Below are positions 1 through 11,463 of a stretch of 64,000 bases of DNA, one piece after another. The stretch lies in the NCBI GenBank assembly GCA_963932465.1, contig OZ010786.1:595933038-595997037 (forward strand). The letters are read 5' to 3'. How positions within the stretch are numbered: the stretch's first letter is position 1; each line of letters begins with the position of its first letter. This DNA is from Maratus speciosus (Eukaryota > Arthropoda > Arachnida > Araneae > Salticidae). A program made the position numbers and the translations under genes. The notes under the pieces were generated by a model. That model had not been told where the DNA came from. It did no database searches and saw only the letters and a program-made list of their open reading frames with translations.

Positions 1-166
1 TCATTTTCTGAGTCATCGTCAGAATGTATAATAGAAAATTACAAATGCATAATGAAAAATGGAAAAAAATCATCGAAAATAAACAAGTAATCATGTAACG
101 CGTCCTATAATTTCGCGATTGCTCGTGTTCCCTCTATGTCGCGATGCCGTAATTTATCTGACCATT

Positions 167-865
167 CTACCCATAAATTCGGAAACGAAAAGATAATGTA
201 TCGTTACAAACTCCTGAACCTCTTAAATAAATTTCAATGGACTCTCTTATGAATAATTGTAAATAAAAATTAGACCTGTAGATGGTTTTACTCTCGTTAA
301 AAAGTATATTAATGTTCTCTATTTGATTTAGCCGGGATAAAGCAGTATTGCCTCTATTGTATTTTATGTCCGCTATATGTTGTTTACATCTGATATTGAA
401 TTTCCTTTGGGTTATACCTATATAATGCTTTTTGATTCCTCCCTCCCTAATAAATGGAATCATATAAACTCCTGAGAGGTCATCTCTATTAATCGGATCA
501 ATTTCAGTATTTAAAAGCATCTTTAATTTCGGAGGCGGCTTCGCGACCAAACATAAGCCAAAATTTCTTAAATGATTTTTTATATGTTCAAAGAAACCCG
601 GGAAATAATTTGCTACAACCCTTTTCATAGTGAGTTCATTAATAGTTTTACTTTTATTTTTAGAAGTATCAAAGGAGCTCTGAATCAATTTGTTAATTAA
701 TTTTACCTGATATCCATTATCACTAGCAATACGTTTAATTTTCTCTAATTCATCCCCCAGATTTATATCAGAAGAAATCTTGAAAGCACGATTGATTAGG
801 AATCTGAAGGTGGATAATTTGTAATGCAACATGATTACTTGTTTGTTTTCGATGAATTTTTCCAT
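167..865 (-). CDS. Penelope-like element polyprotein, C-terminal GIY-YIG endonuclease part (partial)
   Basis: This 232-residue open frame has GIY-YIG nuclease hallmarks: GVY at residues 132-134, YIG at 148-150, a following R-x3-H stretch (R159, H163), and a Glu in RESIEIYL (E208) at the position of the catalytic acid. Residues 18-62, with a STFRFLINRAFK stretch and a basic helical segment, resemble the linker that precedes the endonuclease in Penelope-like proteins. In those elements the nuclease nicks the target and the upstream reverse transcriptase copies the RNA. Here the RT domain is absent, and the first residues are read from the terminal repeat, so the ATG is probably fortuitous. The frame has no internal stop, which suggests a fairly young copy. 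Domain assignment is by motif reading only. Confidence 0.75.
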   Translation of the reverse strand: MEKFIENKQVIMLHYKLSTFRFLINRAFKISSDINLGDELEKIKRIASDNGYQVKLINKLIQSSFDTSKNKSKTINELTMKRVVANYFPGFFEHIKNHLRNFGLCLVAKPPPKLKMLLNTEIDPINRDDLSGVYMIPFIREGGIKKHYIGITQRKFNIRCKQHIADIKYNRGNTALSRLNQIENINILFNESKTIYRSNFYLQLFIRESIEIYLRGSGVCNDTLSFRFRIYG

Positions 866-997
866 TTTTCATTATGCATTTGTAATTTTCTATTATACAA
901 ATACTTGATTACTCGTTTATTTTCGATGATTTTTTCCATTTTTCATTATGCATTTGTAATTTTCCATTATTCATTCTGACGATGACTCCTAAAATGA
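829..997 (+). repeat. Tandem right arms of the Penelope-like terminal repeat
   Basis: Two direct copies (about 829-898 and 905-997) share the core TTTCATTATGCATTTGTAAT. Both are inverted relative to the arm at 1-95. The first lacks the outermost 20 or so bases found in the second. Confidence 0.7.
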
Positions 998-2023
998 GTT
1001 TAAACATGTAAATAAAGTCATTTTAATTTATTTTTATAACGTCTTTTAAGCAAATAAATATTTTAATATTATTATATGATTAGAAATGGACGTAATTTTG
1101 ACTTACTACTCGCACTTATTTACATTTAGATAAACCATTTTCAAGGTTTGTGTAGCATAGTTAAAATTTATTCTTTCAGAGCGAAAAATTAATTCGTACC
1201 TTGACTTGTCCGCAGTGCATCAAATTATAGGCGGTGTTGAGCATTGAATTATCACGATATTATATAATCCCACGTTATGTTTTGTTTTTTTTGTTACATT
1301 TAGGTTCAAATGAGTATACTAAATGATACTGAAAATATCTCCATGGTTTTTACGAGCAATTTCATACTTATCTGTTTCAAACACAAATATTGAGATTACC
1401 CTGAATAACTAAAGTAAACTTAAAAAAAAAAAAGGAAAATAGAGAAAAATCTTAGCAGACTGTAATTGTATTATCTCTCCAGTTCTTACTTACATCCAAA
1501 TGGTTTTTATGGAATATTCAATATTTATTTACTTTTAAATTGACAACGTATGTGATGTTTACATAGCACTTTAAAATCGTTCTACAAAAGTATAACATTT
1601 AACCGAAACCTTTTACAACTTATTTCAGTACATATATATTATAGACGAGTTTAGTTCTTTAAACATATTTTGGATTAATTAATTTTAGTTTATTTGTATT
1701 TTATTTAAAAGAATACTATTTCATTTTTTTTTCTTAACTTCTCTTGTGATAACAAAGAAAGATCTGTTTCTGTTCGTAAAGAATTTAAAGAATAATTTTA
1801 TTTATGGCAAATCTTCTCATTGAACAAATTTTAGTAGAGAGTTTACGTATTTTTGTGAAAATAAAATTCAAAAGTACGCAAGTAGAAAATATTTTTCGAA
1901 ATTAAATTCCATTCTGCACTAGATCTTGACGGACTGTTATATCCGAATTCGTGCGCTAAATGAATTCAAAATAGTATCTGCGACTGGAAAAAGAAATACA
2001 GAATTTAAGCCTAGTATACAAAT
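998..2023. other. AT-rich stretch with no recognised feature
   Basis: I see no gene-like frame, inverted ends or tRNA-like boxes here, only A/T runs. Confidence 0.5.
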
Positions 2024-2451
2024 ATGGTCTCCGATCACAAGATACATTTAACCATGATTGATGGAAAAATTATTACTGCAGTTTTAGATACATCATCATG
2101 TTCTATTTCTGTTTTAAAATCTTCGCGATTGAATGATATTGATAAAATTGTTAAAAGTAGTGTAATTTCTCACTGGAAGCAGATAAACAATATGTCCCAA
2201 AATGTGAGTGGTATTATATGCCAACCCCTGTGCATAAATTACTGATTCAAGAAAAATATATAATTTTAAATTTTGATGTTTCAATTAGGCAATTACCAGA
2301 TAAAGCTATCGGAGATCGAAATATAGAGTGTCGAATGTACAGGGAGTCCCATATAAGAAAAAACAAGAGTCGAAACACATGTAACGAAGACCTATTGCAC
2401 CATTTGCTAATAACAGCTGACTCTTTGTTTTCCAGTCACAAAATAAACTAG
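2024..2451 (+). pseudogene. Transib-like (RAG1-related) DDE transposase remnant
   Basis: Two overlapping frames carry pieces that fit Transib transposases. The first (2024-2245) contains HLTMIDGKI followed by DTSS and NDIDKI, resembling the conserved MIDGK region before the family's zinc-binding motif; the expected cysteines are lost. The second frame (from about 2218) contains MPTPVHKLLI, then RQL, RNIECRMYRESHIRK, and SRNTCNEDLLHHLLI followed by a polar SS segment. These match the order of the region after the catalytic core in Transib proteins. The middle of the protein is deleted and the frame changes between the parts, so it cannot encode an active enzyme. I saw no Transib terminal repeats next to it. 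Family assignment rests on remembered motif order and needs a profile search. Confidence 0.6.
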
Positions 2452-2689
2452 TTGGATGTGCCAATCCCAAAACTTTATTCTATCTCATATGTTTTAATGT
2501 TTCAAAATGTTGTTACAAATGCCAATATTTTACTTTTATTAGTTCAATACTATAACAACTTTGACTGTCATCTTAAATTTTTGTTTCAGTCAATTAAACG
2601 GAGTAAAAACGAGTTAATCTCAATCATAATATTTATTAAGATCAATAGTTTTTCGTTATTCTGTTATATATCAACTGTTCGGGAATAGT

Positions 2690-3221
2690 CGGGTTATCAG
2701 GATGGGAAGTCCCCGTCGATTCACCAGCCTCCTGTGTACAATAGAACTACGAAAAATCAAGAAAATTACACAAAAATCGCTATGATACTGCTTCGTTTTG
2801 GCGGAATATTTCCAAATTCAGGGAGGATCTCCTTGCCATGGCTACAAACATACACAAAAAATTTGGTTCAATTCTATGCATAACTTCATACATTTTTCGA
2901 TGGTACAATATTCAAAATGCACAAAAATCACACAAAAAATGCTATTACAGCGCCCCCTAAAGCGGATTTTTTCCAAATAAATGGAGGACCTGCTTGCCAT
3001 AGCCTAAAACTTTTTAAAAAATTTGGTTCAATTCTATGCATAACTTTATACAGTTTTTGACGGTACAATGGCGACAGACATACGGACACACGGAGAGACA
3101 TACAGACATTTTGTATAAACATGTTTTTTGGAATCTCTGACCCCTAAAACGTGTAAACCCGTTGAAAACCGGAAGTCGAAAAAATTTCGATTGCAATACT
3201 TTCTTCTATTGAAGATAGAAG

Positions 3222-3262
<41 letters not shown>
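2690..3262 (+). repeat. Dispersed repeat R3, copy 1, with internal tandem units and A-tail
   Basis: A second copy lies at about 29015-29680. Shared landmarks include CCTGTGTACAATAGAACTAC, a repeated unit of about 140 bp beginning near CGGAATATTTCCAAATT, a GACA-rich stretch, and GAAAACCGGAAGTC near the end. Copy 1 holds two internal units; copy 2 holds three. Copy 1 ends in 41 consecutive A residues (3222-3262), which suggests a retroposed or A-tailed family. No protein was recognised. Confidence 0.65.
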
Positions 3263-3263
<1 letters not shown>

Positions 3264-4689
3264 GTTCTAAAAAACGGAAAGTTTCTGGAAGTTTCTATTC
3301 TTTAAGTTTAAAGCATAACACTTTACAACTAGCATATCACAGCTTTCATCTATCAAAGTTCTTTTAACACTCTGTGTGTCTGCGCTTTTCTGCATTTTCA
3401 TAATATTGTATTAAATTTAATTTCGTACTTTAATGTCACATTTTCTTTCATACACATTCATCCTACAAACGTCTTACAACATAATCTTAAAAAGAAAAAT
3501 TTTTGTCTACAGTCAATTTAGTGTGTTTTGAGGAACCAAAACACAACGAGAAAGCGACTTAGAGGGTTTAAAACCCATTTGTTTCAAAAACGCACTGGTT
3601 TGCACAAAAAAATCATTTGCATGTCATTCGTATAGGCTTTCAGGTGTACTAACATGTGTTTGAAATTTCAAACAACTTTAAGCTGTTCAGGTTGTATAAT
3701 GTTGAATTTTCTGAAACAGCTAATTTTGTTTGTGTGGACCATAATGTAAATCAATACGTAAAATTCAAACAAATGAAGTCAGTAATGATCTAAAATATAT
3801 TTTAGGAAATTAATAGTGATATTTTAAATCGATTATTAATACAGTTTACATAGGTTCCACTTCCGAGCACTTTTAAAAATCCCTCAAATTCACCGATTAA
3901 TTCCATTTCTGAAAGATGTATTTTCCTGTCTATAGAAATATTTAATAATGTTGCATAATCTGAAAAATAAACATATATTCGTATTCCCTAGACGGGAAGA
4001 ATTCCATATTGTGTGCTGGTGTTTTTGGCGAGCTTTTTTTGGCATTAAATGAATCGATGTGGTTGCGATCTTCAGCCTTTGGGGTTGTTTTTTTCTCTGG
4101 AATGGATTTTATTCATACTTTTTTGTGTAATTTTTTCAATTTAGCCTATATTTTTCGGAAAAAAATATAATTTTTGTTTTAAATTGATATATATAATAAA
4201 TATAATAAATACATAAAATTATATATAAGTACATAATATTTATTTATAGGTGTATATATATTATGTATTTATAAGGTATATCTCTATGCGTAATATATAT
4301 AAAACTATCTGTACAAACATCAAATTTTTTTTTTAACATGTGACATATATATCATTTATTATATATATATATATGTTTACAAATATTTAAAGACCATGTT
4401 TTTCCGTCATTCTGAAAAAAATTATAAGATGCTGAAATGGCTTTTTGGCGCCATTTTGGATTCCTTCTCCAATCGCGCCAAGCAGCACACAATATGGAAC
4501 TCTTCCCCTCTAGATTTTCTTTTAAAATACTTCACTGCAAAAATATTAATTATTTAATTTTTTTTCGGTCCTATGTTCTCTTTTTCTTAAAGGTTGATCG
4601 AGTGTGTACCATGCCATTGTTTTCCCTATTTTTTTTTCTCTATTGAAATAAATCTCATCTGTGCTACTCCAACATTGAAGAAGATTTAT
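3263..4689. other. AT-rich stretch without a recognised gene
   Basis: Contains TA-rich microsatellite-like runs around 4180-4375. I see no feature with coding or structural support. Confidence 0.45.
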
Positions 4690-5610
4690 CTAGGATAACT
4701 CTAGGATAGATGGCCATAGTTTTTAAAGATTGAAATAAAAATTCTAAGAAGGCAAATAAAAGAAATATTTATGCATATTTGAAATTCTTATACTTATACT
4801 CACCATATTTCGTACAAAAAATATTTAAACATCGAGAACAAAAAGTGGGAAACAAAAGTGAAATTAAATGGCAGATGGACATCTCTTCTTCAAGCCGATT
4901 AGAGATAAAAAAAATGAAGTTAAAATACCACAAAATAACACATTCTTAATCATTAAAAACACATAGAAAGTTGTAAGATGCAATTATATAACGAAAACTC
5001 AATGAAAAAAATTTGAATAAACAAAATTTAAGCTATAATTTCGTTCTTCTCTTTATGTAAAATTGTACCACATTTTCGGCATTTATATATCATATTATAT
5101 CAATTTATACAATTATAAACATAAAAAAATATAAGTATTTTAAATATAATTATATTTAGTTAGAATGATCACTGCATATTATTTTTAAATATTGATTATA
5201 TATGGCCATCTCTCATAGATTTGATGTGGCCATTTATCCTAAAATTGATAGACAGATTGCCACCCAATTTAAAGCTCACTTCGACATTGTACGTCTTTGT
5301 TTTAGACTTTACAGTAAAGATTGGATTATATACGTGCCTTAAAAGTTCTTTTAGTAAAATAAAATGTAACATGGGTACTGCAAAACATTCAGATACCTAT
5401 CTCAACAAAAATACCTAACCACTAAATTAAATAAACATTAAAATTACACTTTATTTTTATAATTTAAAAACACAACTGTATGTCGCAATGAATGAACACG
5501 TTGAACTACTTCTTTAGAACAAAGTTTATGCTTCAATCTATGATATAGTTTTTGAAATATTTAGACTGGCCATCTCTCCTCTATGGCCATCTATCCTAGA
5601 ATAACCCTAG
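4690..5610. mobile_element. Unclassified element with 30-bp inverted ends (TCTAGGATA family)
   Basis: The left end 4690-4720 and the right end 5581-5610 are near-perfect inverted repeats, both containing CTAGGATAGATGGCCATAG. Related words (TGGCCATCTCTC, GGCCATTTATCCTA) recur at 5202-5240 and 5570-5580, as subterminal repeats would. The 920-bp interior is AT-rich, with no frame I recognise. Target duplication is not clear, so the superfamily is open. Confidence 0.55.
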
Positions 5611-5767
5611 TTGAAAAAAATTTCTTCTCTTGATTATGACCAAATTACATGGCATAAAAGAGTTTTAATTTTATCTCAGTATATATGCTATAGTTATGTT
5701 TCGGATCAATATAGTTGCAATTCGCAGCGATGTCCAGCAAATAAGTGTGGTATATGAAAGACAGGAT

Positions 5768-5900
5768 GTCGTCCAGGTATCTCAGTAAGAAGAACTACTG
5801 CACGGCACGTCAAAGAACCAGGTTCAAGTCCTGGACTGGAAAATTTTCACTCTGTTAGAATAAATCTCAAGTATGCCACACCAACTTTGGAGAAATTTGT
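5768..5900 (+). mobile_element. tRNA-derived SINE, family S2, copy 1
   Basis: A tRNA-like head carries an A-box-like TATCTCAGTAAGAAGA and a B-box GGTTCAAGTCC with a good T-arm (CCAGG/CCTGG). The acceptor stem does not pair fully, so this is not a functional tRNA. The following TTTTCACTCTGTTAGAAT resembles the tail start of the copies at 11.5 and 40.4 kb. Confidence 0.55.
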
Positions 5901-6325
5901 TCAACGTTTAAAAGGTTTAAGATATTTCGCCATATCTTAGTTCTAGTTTTAGGTAGGAGGATAAAATACAAGTAAACCAGCCAACTAAAAATGTAGTTAA
6001 ACATGTATTTCCGCGATTTTAGAGTCGCTATATAGATTCCGTGGCCAACATTGACTACGAAACCGATTATGGAAGATTAGATGAGTAAGACAACTATTGC
6101 TGAATTTTGATTAGATCATTTGTGTAACACATTTATTTCTCCAAGTAAATCTTTTGAAATTTCGGAATACATATTAGATATTACACGAAATACAGTTTCG
6201 GTAAATGCTATACCATTTGTTTGAATTTTTTTTCGTATTGTCAATTAAATCATATTTTTCTCTTACATGCAAAGAAAATGCATATTCTCATTTATAAAGA
6301 CATATTTTTTTTTTCTATGATTGTG

Positions 6326-6535
6326 TCACAATAATTTCATTACATCCTTATTATCGTTTAACGATTTATGTGTGGGAATGTACAGAACCCTGTTATTGCG
6401 ATCGCATATTATTGCATTTTTATTTATTTTACCTGTAAGGCCCTCACTGTTAACATGCGATAAGCCAGGTGGTTTTACTTGTTTATTATAAAGAAAGAAA
6501 TCCGTGTTGCAAGTCCGAGTTAATTTCAAAATCAA
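6326..6535 (-). other. Unresolved 69-codon frame upstream of R1
   Basis: The codon pattern and composition look less random than neighbouring frames (segments such as LTRTCNTDFF and NRVLYIPTHKS), but I do not recognise a family. It sits just before the R1 repeat and could be part of its autonomous relative. It may also be chance. Confidence 0.2.
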
Positions 6536-6548
6536 CTGGGTGTATATT

Positions 6549-8270
6549 AGCCCCCGATACGGTATACTATTTCTTTCTCCCAGCTTATTTTGTATCCTCT
6601 AAAAAAATAACGTTACTTTACAGAAGCCAGCCGTAAAACAAAGCAGTACGATTAAATAATTTATAGCAAATTCTTAAACTTCTAAACATCGCACATTTCC
6701 AATTTTTATACCGTCGTATTGGGAAAATAAAGTACTTTTAAATGCAATTTGTTTGAAAACTGCATCTCCATTTATTTTTGAAATATTAATTTTTTTGTAG
6801 TTTTTGGAACCATTTGCTTAATATTGGCATTTCTGTAGAAAGAAAGGAAAAATAGTCGTAAAATATTAATTATATCTTTTTGTTGCCATTTTTTCATAAC
6901 AACCGAAAAAATGAAATTAAAAAATGCGTGCTATTTTGGAAAAATATAAAGTAATGATTTCTGTTAAAACAGGGAGCTATTATAAACTATATTTAATTTT
7001 AAGTATATCTATATTAATGTTACAAACAAATTAAGGCCTGTGAATCATAAGATAGCCGTATTTTTTTGTCGGGTTTCTTTAACGATGGTATCTTTTTACC
7101 CGACTGAAAAGAAGGGTTATGTGTTTCACGCGTATCTGTGTATGTGGATTTATTTATACCCTCGAAACATCCCAACGGCTGGATGGATTTTAATGAATGA
7201 GGTCTCTATCAATTCGTCTTAACGACCCGATGGTTATAGGCTAGGTTTTGTTTTTATAAATTCAAAATGGCGGCCGTAAAATACAAAATGGCGATAGAGA
7301 CGAAAAAAATTACGCACCCTATTGAGTGGCATATCATTGGATAGGTCTTTCAAAATGAAGACGATGTTTCATTGACAATTTTACAGTCAGAAGCTGCGTT
7401 AAAATATTATACAACCTGGAAGTTGTGTATGTATTGTGGATCTCTAGCTTTACTGCAACTCTAATTATCATAGACATCTATAGACCTCATCAAAACAGTG
7501 TTTATAGACATTAACTAACAGTTAAACACAACTTAAAAGTCATACAAGTAAATAAAAAAATAGGTAAGTAATATAAACAAGTAATATAAAAAAAATTTTA
7601 AGTCAATTCCTACTTAGGTCAATAAGAGAATTTTTTTTCTCCCATTCTTCTTTCCTTTTGAGTGGCGCTTAAAATGCCTTGATCAAGATGAGGGCTCTCT
7701 CGGTCTTAAAATACCTTGATCAAGAAGGAGGCTCTCTCGATTATTCAAAATTAATTAATTTAATTTAATTAATGAATTAATATTTGAAAAAAAAACTGGA
7801 TTAACATCAAGTGTCACCCACTACAAGTTAAAAAAAAATATTTGAGCTTGATTGGATGGATAATAAGTATTTTATGAACGATTGAAAATTTGAACAAGAT
7901 ATATATAGCGAGCGTGTGAACTAATAGTAGGAATTGAAAAAAAAATGTTTCACATTGATGAGATATAATTAATAGTTCGCTTTTTACGCAGTCTGGTTTT
8001 TCCATTTTTTTAATTTAATTGTTTATTGCTGTATTTGTGTATTATTTCGCGATAGTGGCGTCATATGCCTACTTTACTGTAGATGTTTAAGAGAGGATCG
8101 TAAATGCCTAAATCTTAAGCGGATGCGAATGACGTCATTTTACATATATAAAAGCATGTGCTGGAAATCTTAAAATTGAAATATGTTTTGTACTATTTAT
8201 ATATACATATATTTTTTTTCATCGGAAACGATACTAAATTCTGAAAAAGCAGAATTCCTGTTTTCTAGGG
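6549..8270 (+). repeat. Large dispersed repeat R1, copy A (split by ACG element)
   Basis: Copies also occur at about 35236-36660, at 46060-46799 continuing at 53993-54055, and as a diverged minus-strand fragment at 39480-39720. Landmarks in order are GCCCCCGATACGG, GAAGCCAGCCGTAAAACAAA, TGCAATTTGTTTGAAAACTG, GGGAGCTATTATAAACTA, ATTATTTCGCGATAGTG and ACTAAATTCTGAA near the end. It probably represents a non-autonomous element; I found no shared coding frame. In this copy an ACG-family element is inserted in a T-rich spot at 7098-7996. Confidence 0.65.
7098..7996 (+). mobile_element. ACG-family DNA element, copy A (ends ACCCGACTG / CAGTCTGGT)
   Basis: The ends are inverted (ACCCGACTG at left, CAGTCTGGT at right). 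Internal landmarks shared with copies B and C are CATCCCAACGGCTGGATGG, GAGTGGCATATCATTGG and CATCAAAACAGTGTTTATAG. It interrupts R1 between ...ATCTTTTT and CTGTATTTGTGTA, by comparison with the uninterrupted R1 at 46600-46640. No transposase frame is visible, so it is probably a non-autonomous DNA transposon. Confidence 0.6.
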
Positions 8271-8934
8271 TTTTTTTCTTCTTTTGGTTTATACTAAAAC
8301 AAAATTATTAACTATTATACTAAAACAAAATTAAAGCATGAGTTAGAGTGTTTTGTTAATTTGAAGCGAAAAACCCGGAGATATTAGAAGCTTAGAAAAA
8401 CCGCAAAGAATACTGCATTTTGCTAACGTTCGAGTTTCCATTTCTTATAATATAAGAAGGAAATAAAAACGTAAGTTGTTATCTTCATTTATGAGTATTT
8501 AATTTTTTTTACAATCTGTCACAACCGGTTTTGCACTGTCACGCGATAGTAATTATAATACTAAAATCAGTGTTAATTCAGACATATTTTTCAAAGGCTT
8601 TTACCGTTGAGGACCTCCTTGCCTTAGGCAGTGTACACACTCACGTTTATATGACATATTTTTAAATGCATTTTCTTCATAAATTAGCGAAATCTGTAAA
8701 TCGCACGGATAAGTTAAATAGTTTTTAAAAAAAATCGGGCGTGAATTTTTTTTTTAAACTTGAGATTAATTTCTGGTATGTTAGTGTTAATTAAAAACGT
8801 AGATTCAAATATTTTAAAATTACAAACATTTTTAAATATTTGTCCTCGTTTGGAAAAGATTAAAATATAGTTAATATAATTTTGCAACATTGATATTATA
8901 TACATTATTATTGCTATAAAATATTTTCTATATA

Positions 8935-9624
8935 CAGTGTGACTTCAAAAATCCTTCAGAAATTCGGCATCAAAACCATCTTTTCCCTTCCTTTTTCTTT
9001 TACACTTTCAAGCTATGTGAGAAGATAAAATAGCAATTCTTTATGAATTAGAAACTTCAAGATCGAAAGTAAAAATGCAAAAAAAAAAAAAAAAAAAAAA
9101 AAAAAGAATATTTGACTTTTTTTTTTTTACTTTTGTCAGAGGTGATTATTTTCTAAAGAAATTTTCTGGGAGCTGCACTGTTGCTTAACAATGCTTTGGA
9201 GAGAACTTTGGCGAATGCTAGGCACAATATATGACTGAACGAATTTTCGGCAACGTCGACATCAATGATGGAGAAGAATTTTCAGGCTTTCAAATTTTCG
9301 GTGAAAATGCTGCAATTTAAGAGCTGATTGAACATGCAAAATTGAAAATGCTCTAAGTGTCGGAAAAAAGGATACAGAAGATTGGCTAAGCATTGCCGAA
9401 AATGCATGAACAACAAACAATTTAACTGACAGCGAGATCGCTGAATCTGCGCTAAATAGAACCGCCGATAAGGCTAGGTAGCAGCTCAAAAGACGAGGAA
9501 GGTCAACCAACAGAAGAAAATATTTCACTAGAAAAATGCATAAATTTGTTTGGAGCATTAATATACGCTTTAGAGAAACAAGACAATATTTCAGAAAGAG
9601 ACATTCTTCATTTATATAAAACTA

Positions 9625-9658
<34 letters not shown>

Positions 9659-9978
9659 TGTTAAAGCACAGCCAAAATAATTGAAGTGAACAAAATTGAC
9701 ACGCGATGTTTTCGAAATTACAAGAGAAGAAATAATTTCACTCTTTATTAGATTTTTTTCTTCTGTAACATGGAAAGCATCGTATAAAGTCCATTTTTTA
9801 TACTTAATTTTAACTTTTTCTTACATAATTATCACTTAATAATGAATTAAATTATGGCTGAAGGCGCCATTAATAGTAAAGTACTACTTTTGATATTCAT
9901 AATTACTATTTTTGATATTCCTTCCAAAATCTGGCATAATTTCGGTCCCGATGATGCCAGATTTTTGAAGTTGTACTG
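8935..9978 (+). mobile_element. pogo/Tigger-like DNA transposon, internally deleted
   Basis: Inverted ends CAGTGTGACTTCAAAAATC and its near-complement (16 of 19 bases) are flanked by TA on both sides (8933-8934 and 9979-9980), the duplication expected for Tc1/mariner-pogo elements. Inside is the C-terminal part of a Tigger-type transposase. Two A-runs (9079-9105 and 9626-9656) lie inside. Confidence 0.68.
9250..9640 (+). pseudogene. Tigger-type transposase C-terminal remnant
   Basis: Several frames carry pieces of one protein: NDGEEFSGFQIFGEN, then DTEDWL and NNLTDSEIAESALNR, then GQPTEENISLEKC, FGALIYALEKQ and RDILHLYK. The acidic, serine-rich tail followed by an amphipathic helix ending in a leucine-rich segment is typical of the C-terminus of Tigger/pogo transposases, after the DDE domain. 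In-frame stops and frame changes show that it is dead. It lies inside an element with matching terminal repeats, which supports the assignment. No catalytic residues remain. Confidence 0.55.
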
Positions 9979-9993
9979 TATATCTATTATATT

Positions 9994-10248
9994 CTAAATG
10001 AAGATGTGATTTTCAAAACTCGTCTTTTCCAGAAAATCATATTTTGGGAAATCGGGAAAAATCTCTGACTGCTTCCAATGGTTTACATAGTGAACCTATA
10101 ATGCCAGAAATACACGACAAAACTAGTTTTTTTTTTGCAGACAGTTGTGTTTTTCGATGCGGGTTCACCTATCGAATAGACTGAAAGATTAACCTCGATT
10201 TTTTAAATTTTGGAAAAGGCAATTTTTGAAACTCACGCCCTCAAATAT
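9994..10248. mobile_element. Foldback miniature element, copy 1 of family at 59406-59660
   Basis: The arms contain TTTTCAAAACTCGTC on the left and TTTTTGAAACTCACGCCCTC on the right. The copy at 59.4-59.66 kb has the same arms and a similar 250-bp length. Confidence 0.5.
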
Positions 10249-10436
10249 TTTCTATAGTTTTATTAATAAATTGAAAAAAATATTTTTCATAAATTATTCT
10301 AAATTGTTATTGTGTTTTTTAAACTTGGGCACATGGGAAAATATAAAGTTGGCCTCTATTTAAAGTTCCATGTGCATAGATGATATATTAGATATCGCAT
10401 TTATGGCTTCAGATAACAAATAAAATTATGTGTTTT

Positions 10437-10748
10437 GTTAAATGAAAAATATTTTTCTTACCTTTGTTCAACAATAAAACAATTCAATTGCAAAAAATGT
10501 ACTTTTGTGCTTTCAAAAAAATGCATTTTTTTATTTTCCGATAATCAGTCTTCTGCAATTCAAAATGACTATATAATAAAAAGAAATGAAATCGTTTTGT
10601 TAAAGGGAGAAAAAAACTTTCTTACCTTTGTACTGTACTAAAAGAAATCAATTGCAGAAATGTACTTTTGACCTTTCAAAAAAGTCTTTCAACTTTTATT
10701 TTTCGATCACCCTTTTTCTGAAATTCAAAATGAGTACAATAATAAAAA
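10437..10748 (+). repeat. Two-unit direct repeat, period about 160 bp
   Basis: Units at about 10437-10580 and 10597-10748 share CTTACCTTTGT, ATGTACTTTTG, the following CTTTCAAAAAA and the end AATTCAAAATGA. No coding significance was seen. Confidence 0.55.
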
Positions 10749-11463
10749 TTTATGTTGCCAGATGAGTATAAAACTCAATACATTAAAAGCTTATAATAAA
10801 AGCGGATATTTCTAACTTAAAATAGTGGTCCTAGAAAATACGAAAATTTGGCAGTTCCATATTAGAATAATTCACGAAATAGGATATTGATTGCCATAAT
10901 TCACAAATTCATTCCCGTATATAACCTATCAACTAAATCAAGTAATTAATGTAAATTCTTAATATAAATGTATACCGTATGAAAGACAATTTTTTTAGAT
11001 ATACTAAATATTCATATAACCATGTAAGAAAATATACAATAAACTCTTCGAGTTACCCACTATTTCGAAAAGCTTTCTTTAACCCATTAAAGAATGATTT
11101 TTGCAGCCGTTTTCGCAACATTATATTTGAGATATTTTTATTTTATTGTGAATATACTTTCAACAAATTTACTATCACATATTGATATGTGATTTTGTAA
11201 CGAACACCTTATATTTAAAGATTGTTATAGCAGGTGGCAGCACCAGCCGGCAATCCCCAATTTCCCGTCATTACCTAAGATGTATTCGTGTCAATGCCCC
11301 CATGAAAAAGGTGTGGGGTAAGTTATCGTATCGCTCCAATATCGTTGTACATTCTGTACTTGGCTACTTTTACATTCTGTAGATCTGCATGTTGCAGTCT
11401 ACATACCAAGACCAGGTGTTATTTACCAATAGCGTTATCTGAGCAAAATATGCTCGCCGGTTG

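Larger units (their letters stand above)
1..997 (-). mobile_element. Penelope-like element, 5'-truncated, with inverted terminal repeats
   Basis: The unit is bounded by inverted arms at 1-95 and 905-997. Its outer ends read TCATTTTCTGAGTCATCG on the left and the near-complement on the right. A second, directly repeated part of the right arm lies at about 829-898, so the right side carries a tandem arm. Between the arms is a minus-strand frame for the endonuclease end of a Penelope-like protein. Penelope-like elements are known to carry LTR-like repeats in direct or inverted arrangement, which fits. The reverse transcriptase domain is missing. The left arm starts at the window edge and may extend beyond it. 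Confidence 0.72.

Noticed and set aside
9262..9558. 98-codon minus-strand frame
   Set aside because: It is antisense to the Tigger transposase remnant, whose sense-strand motifs are recognisable.
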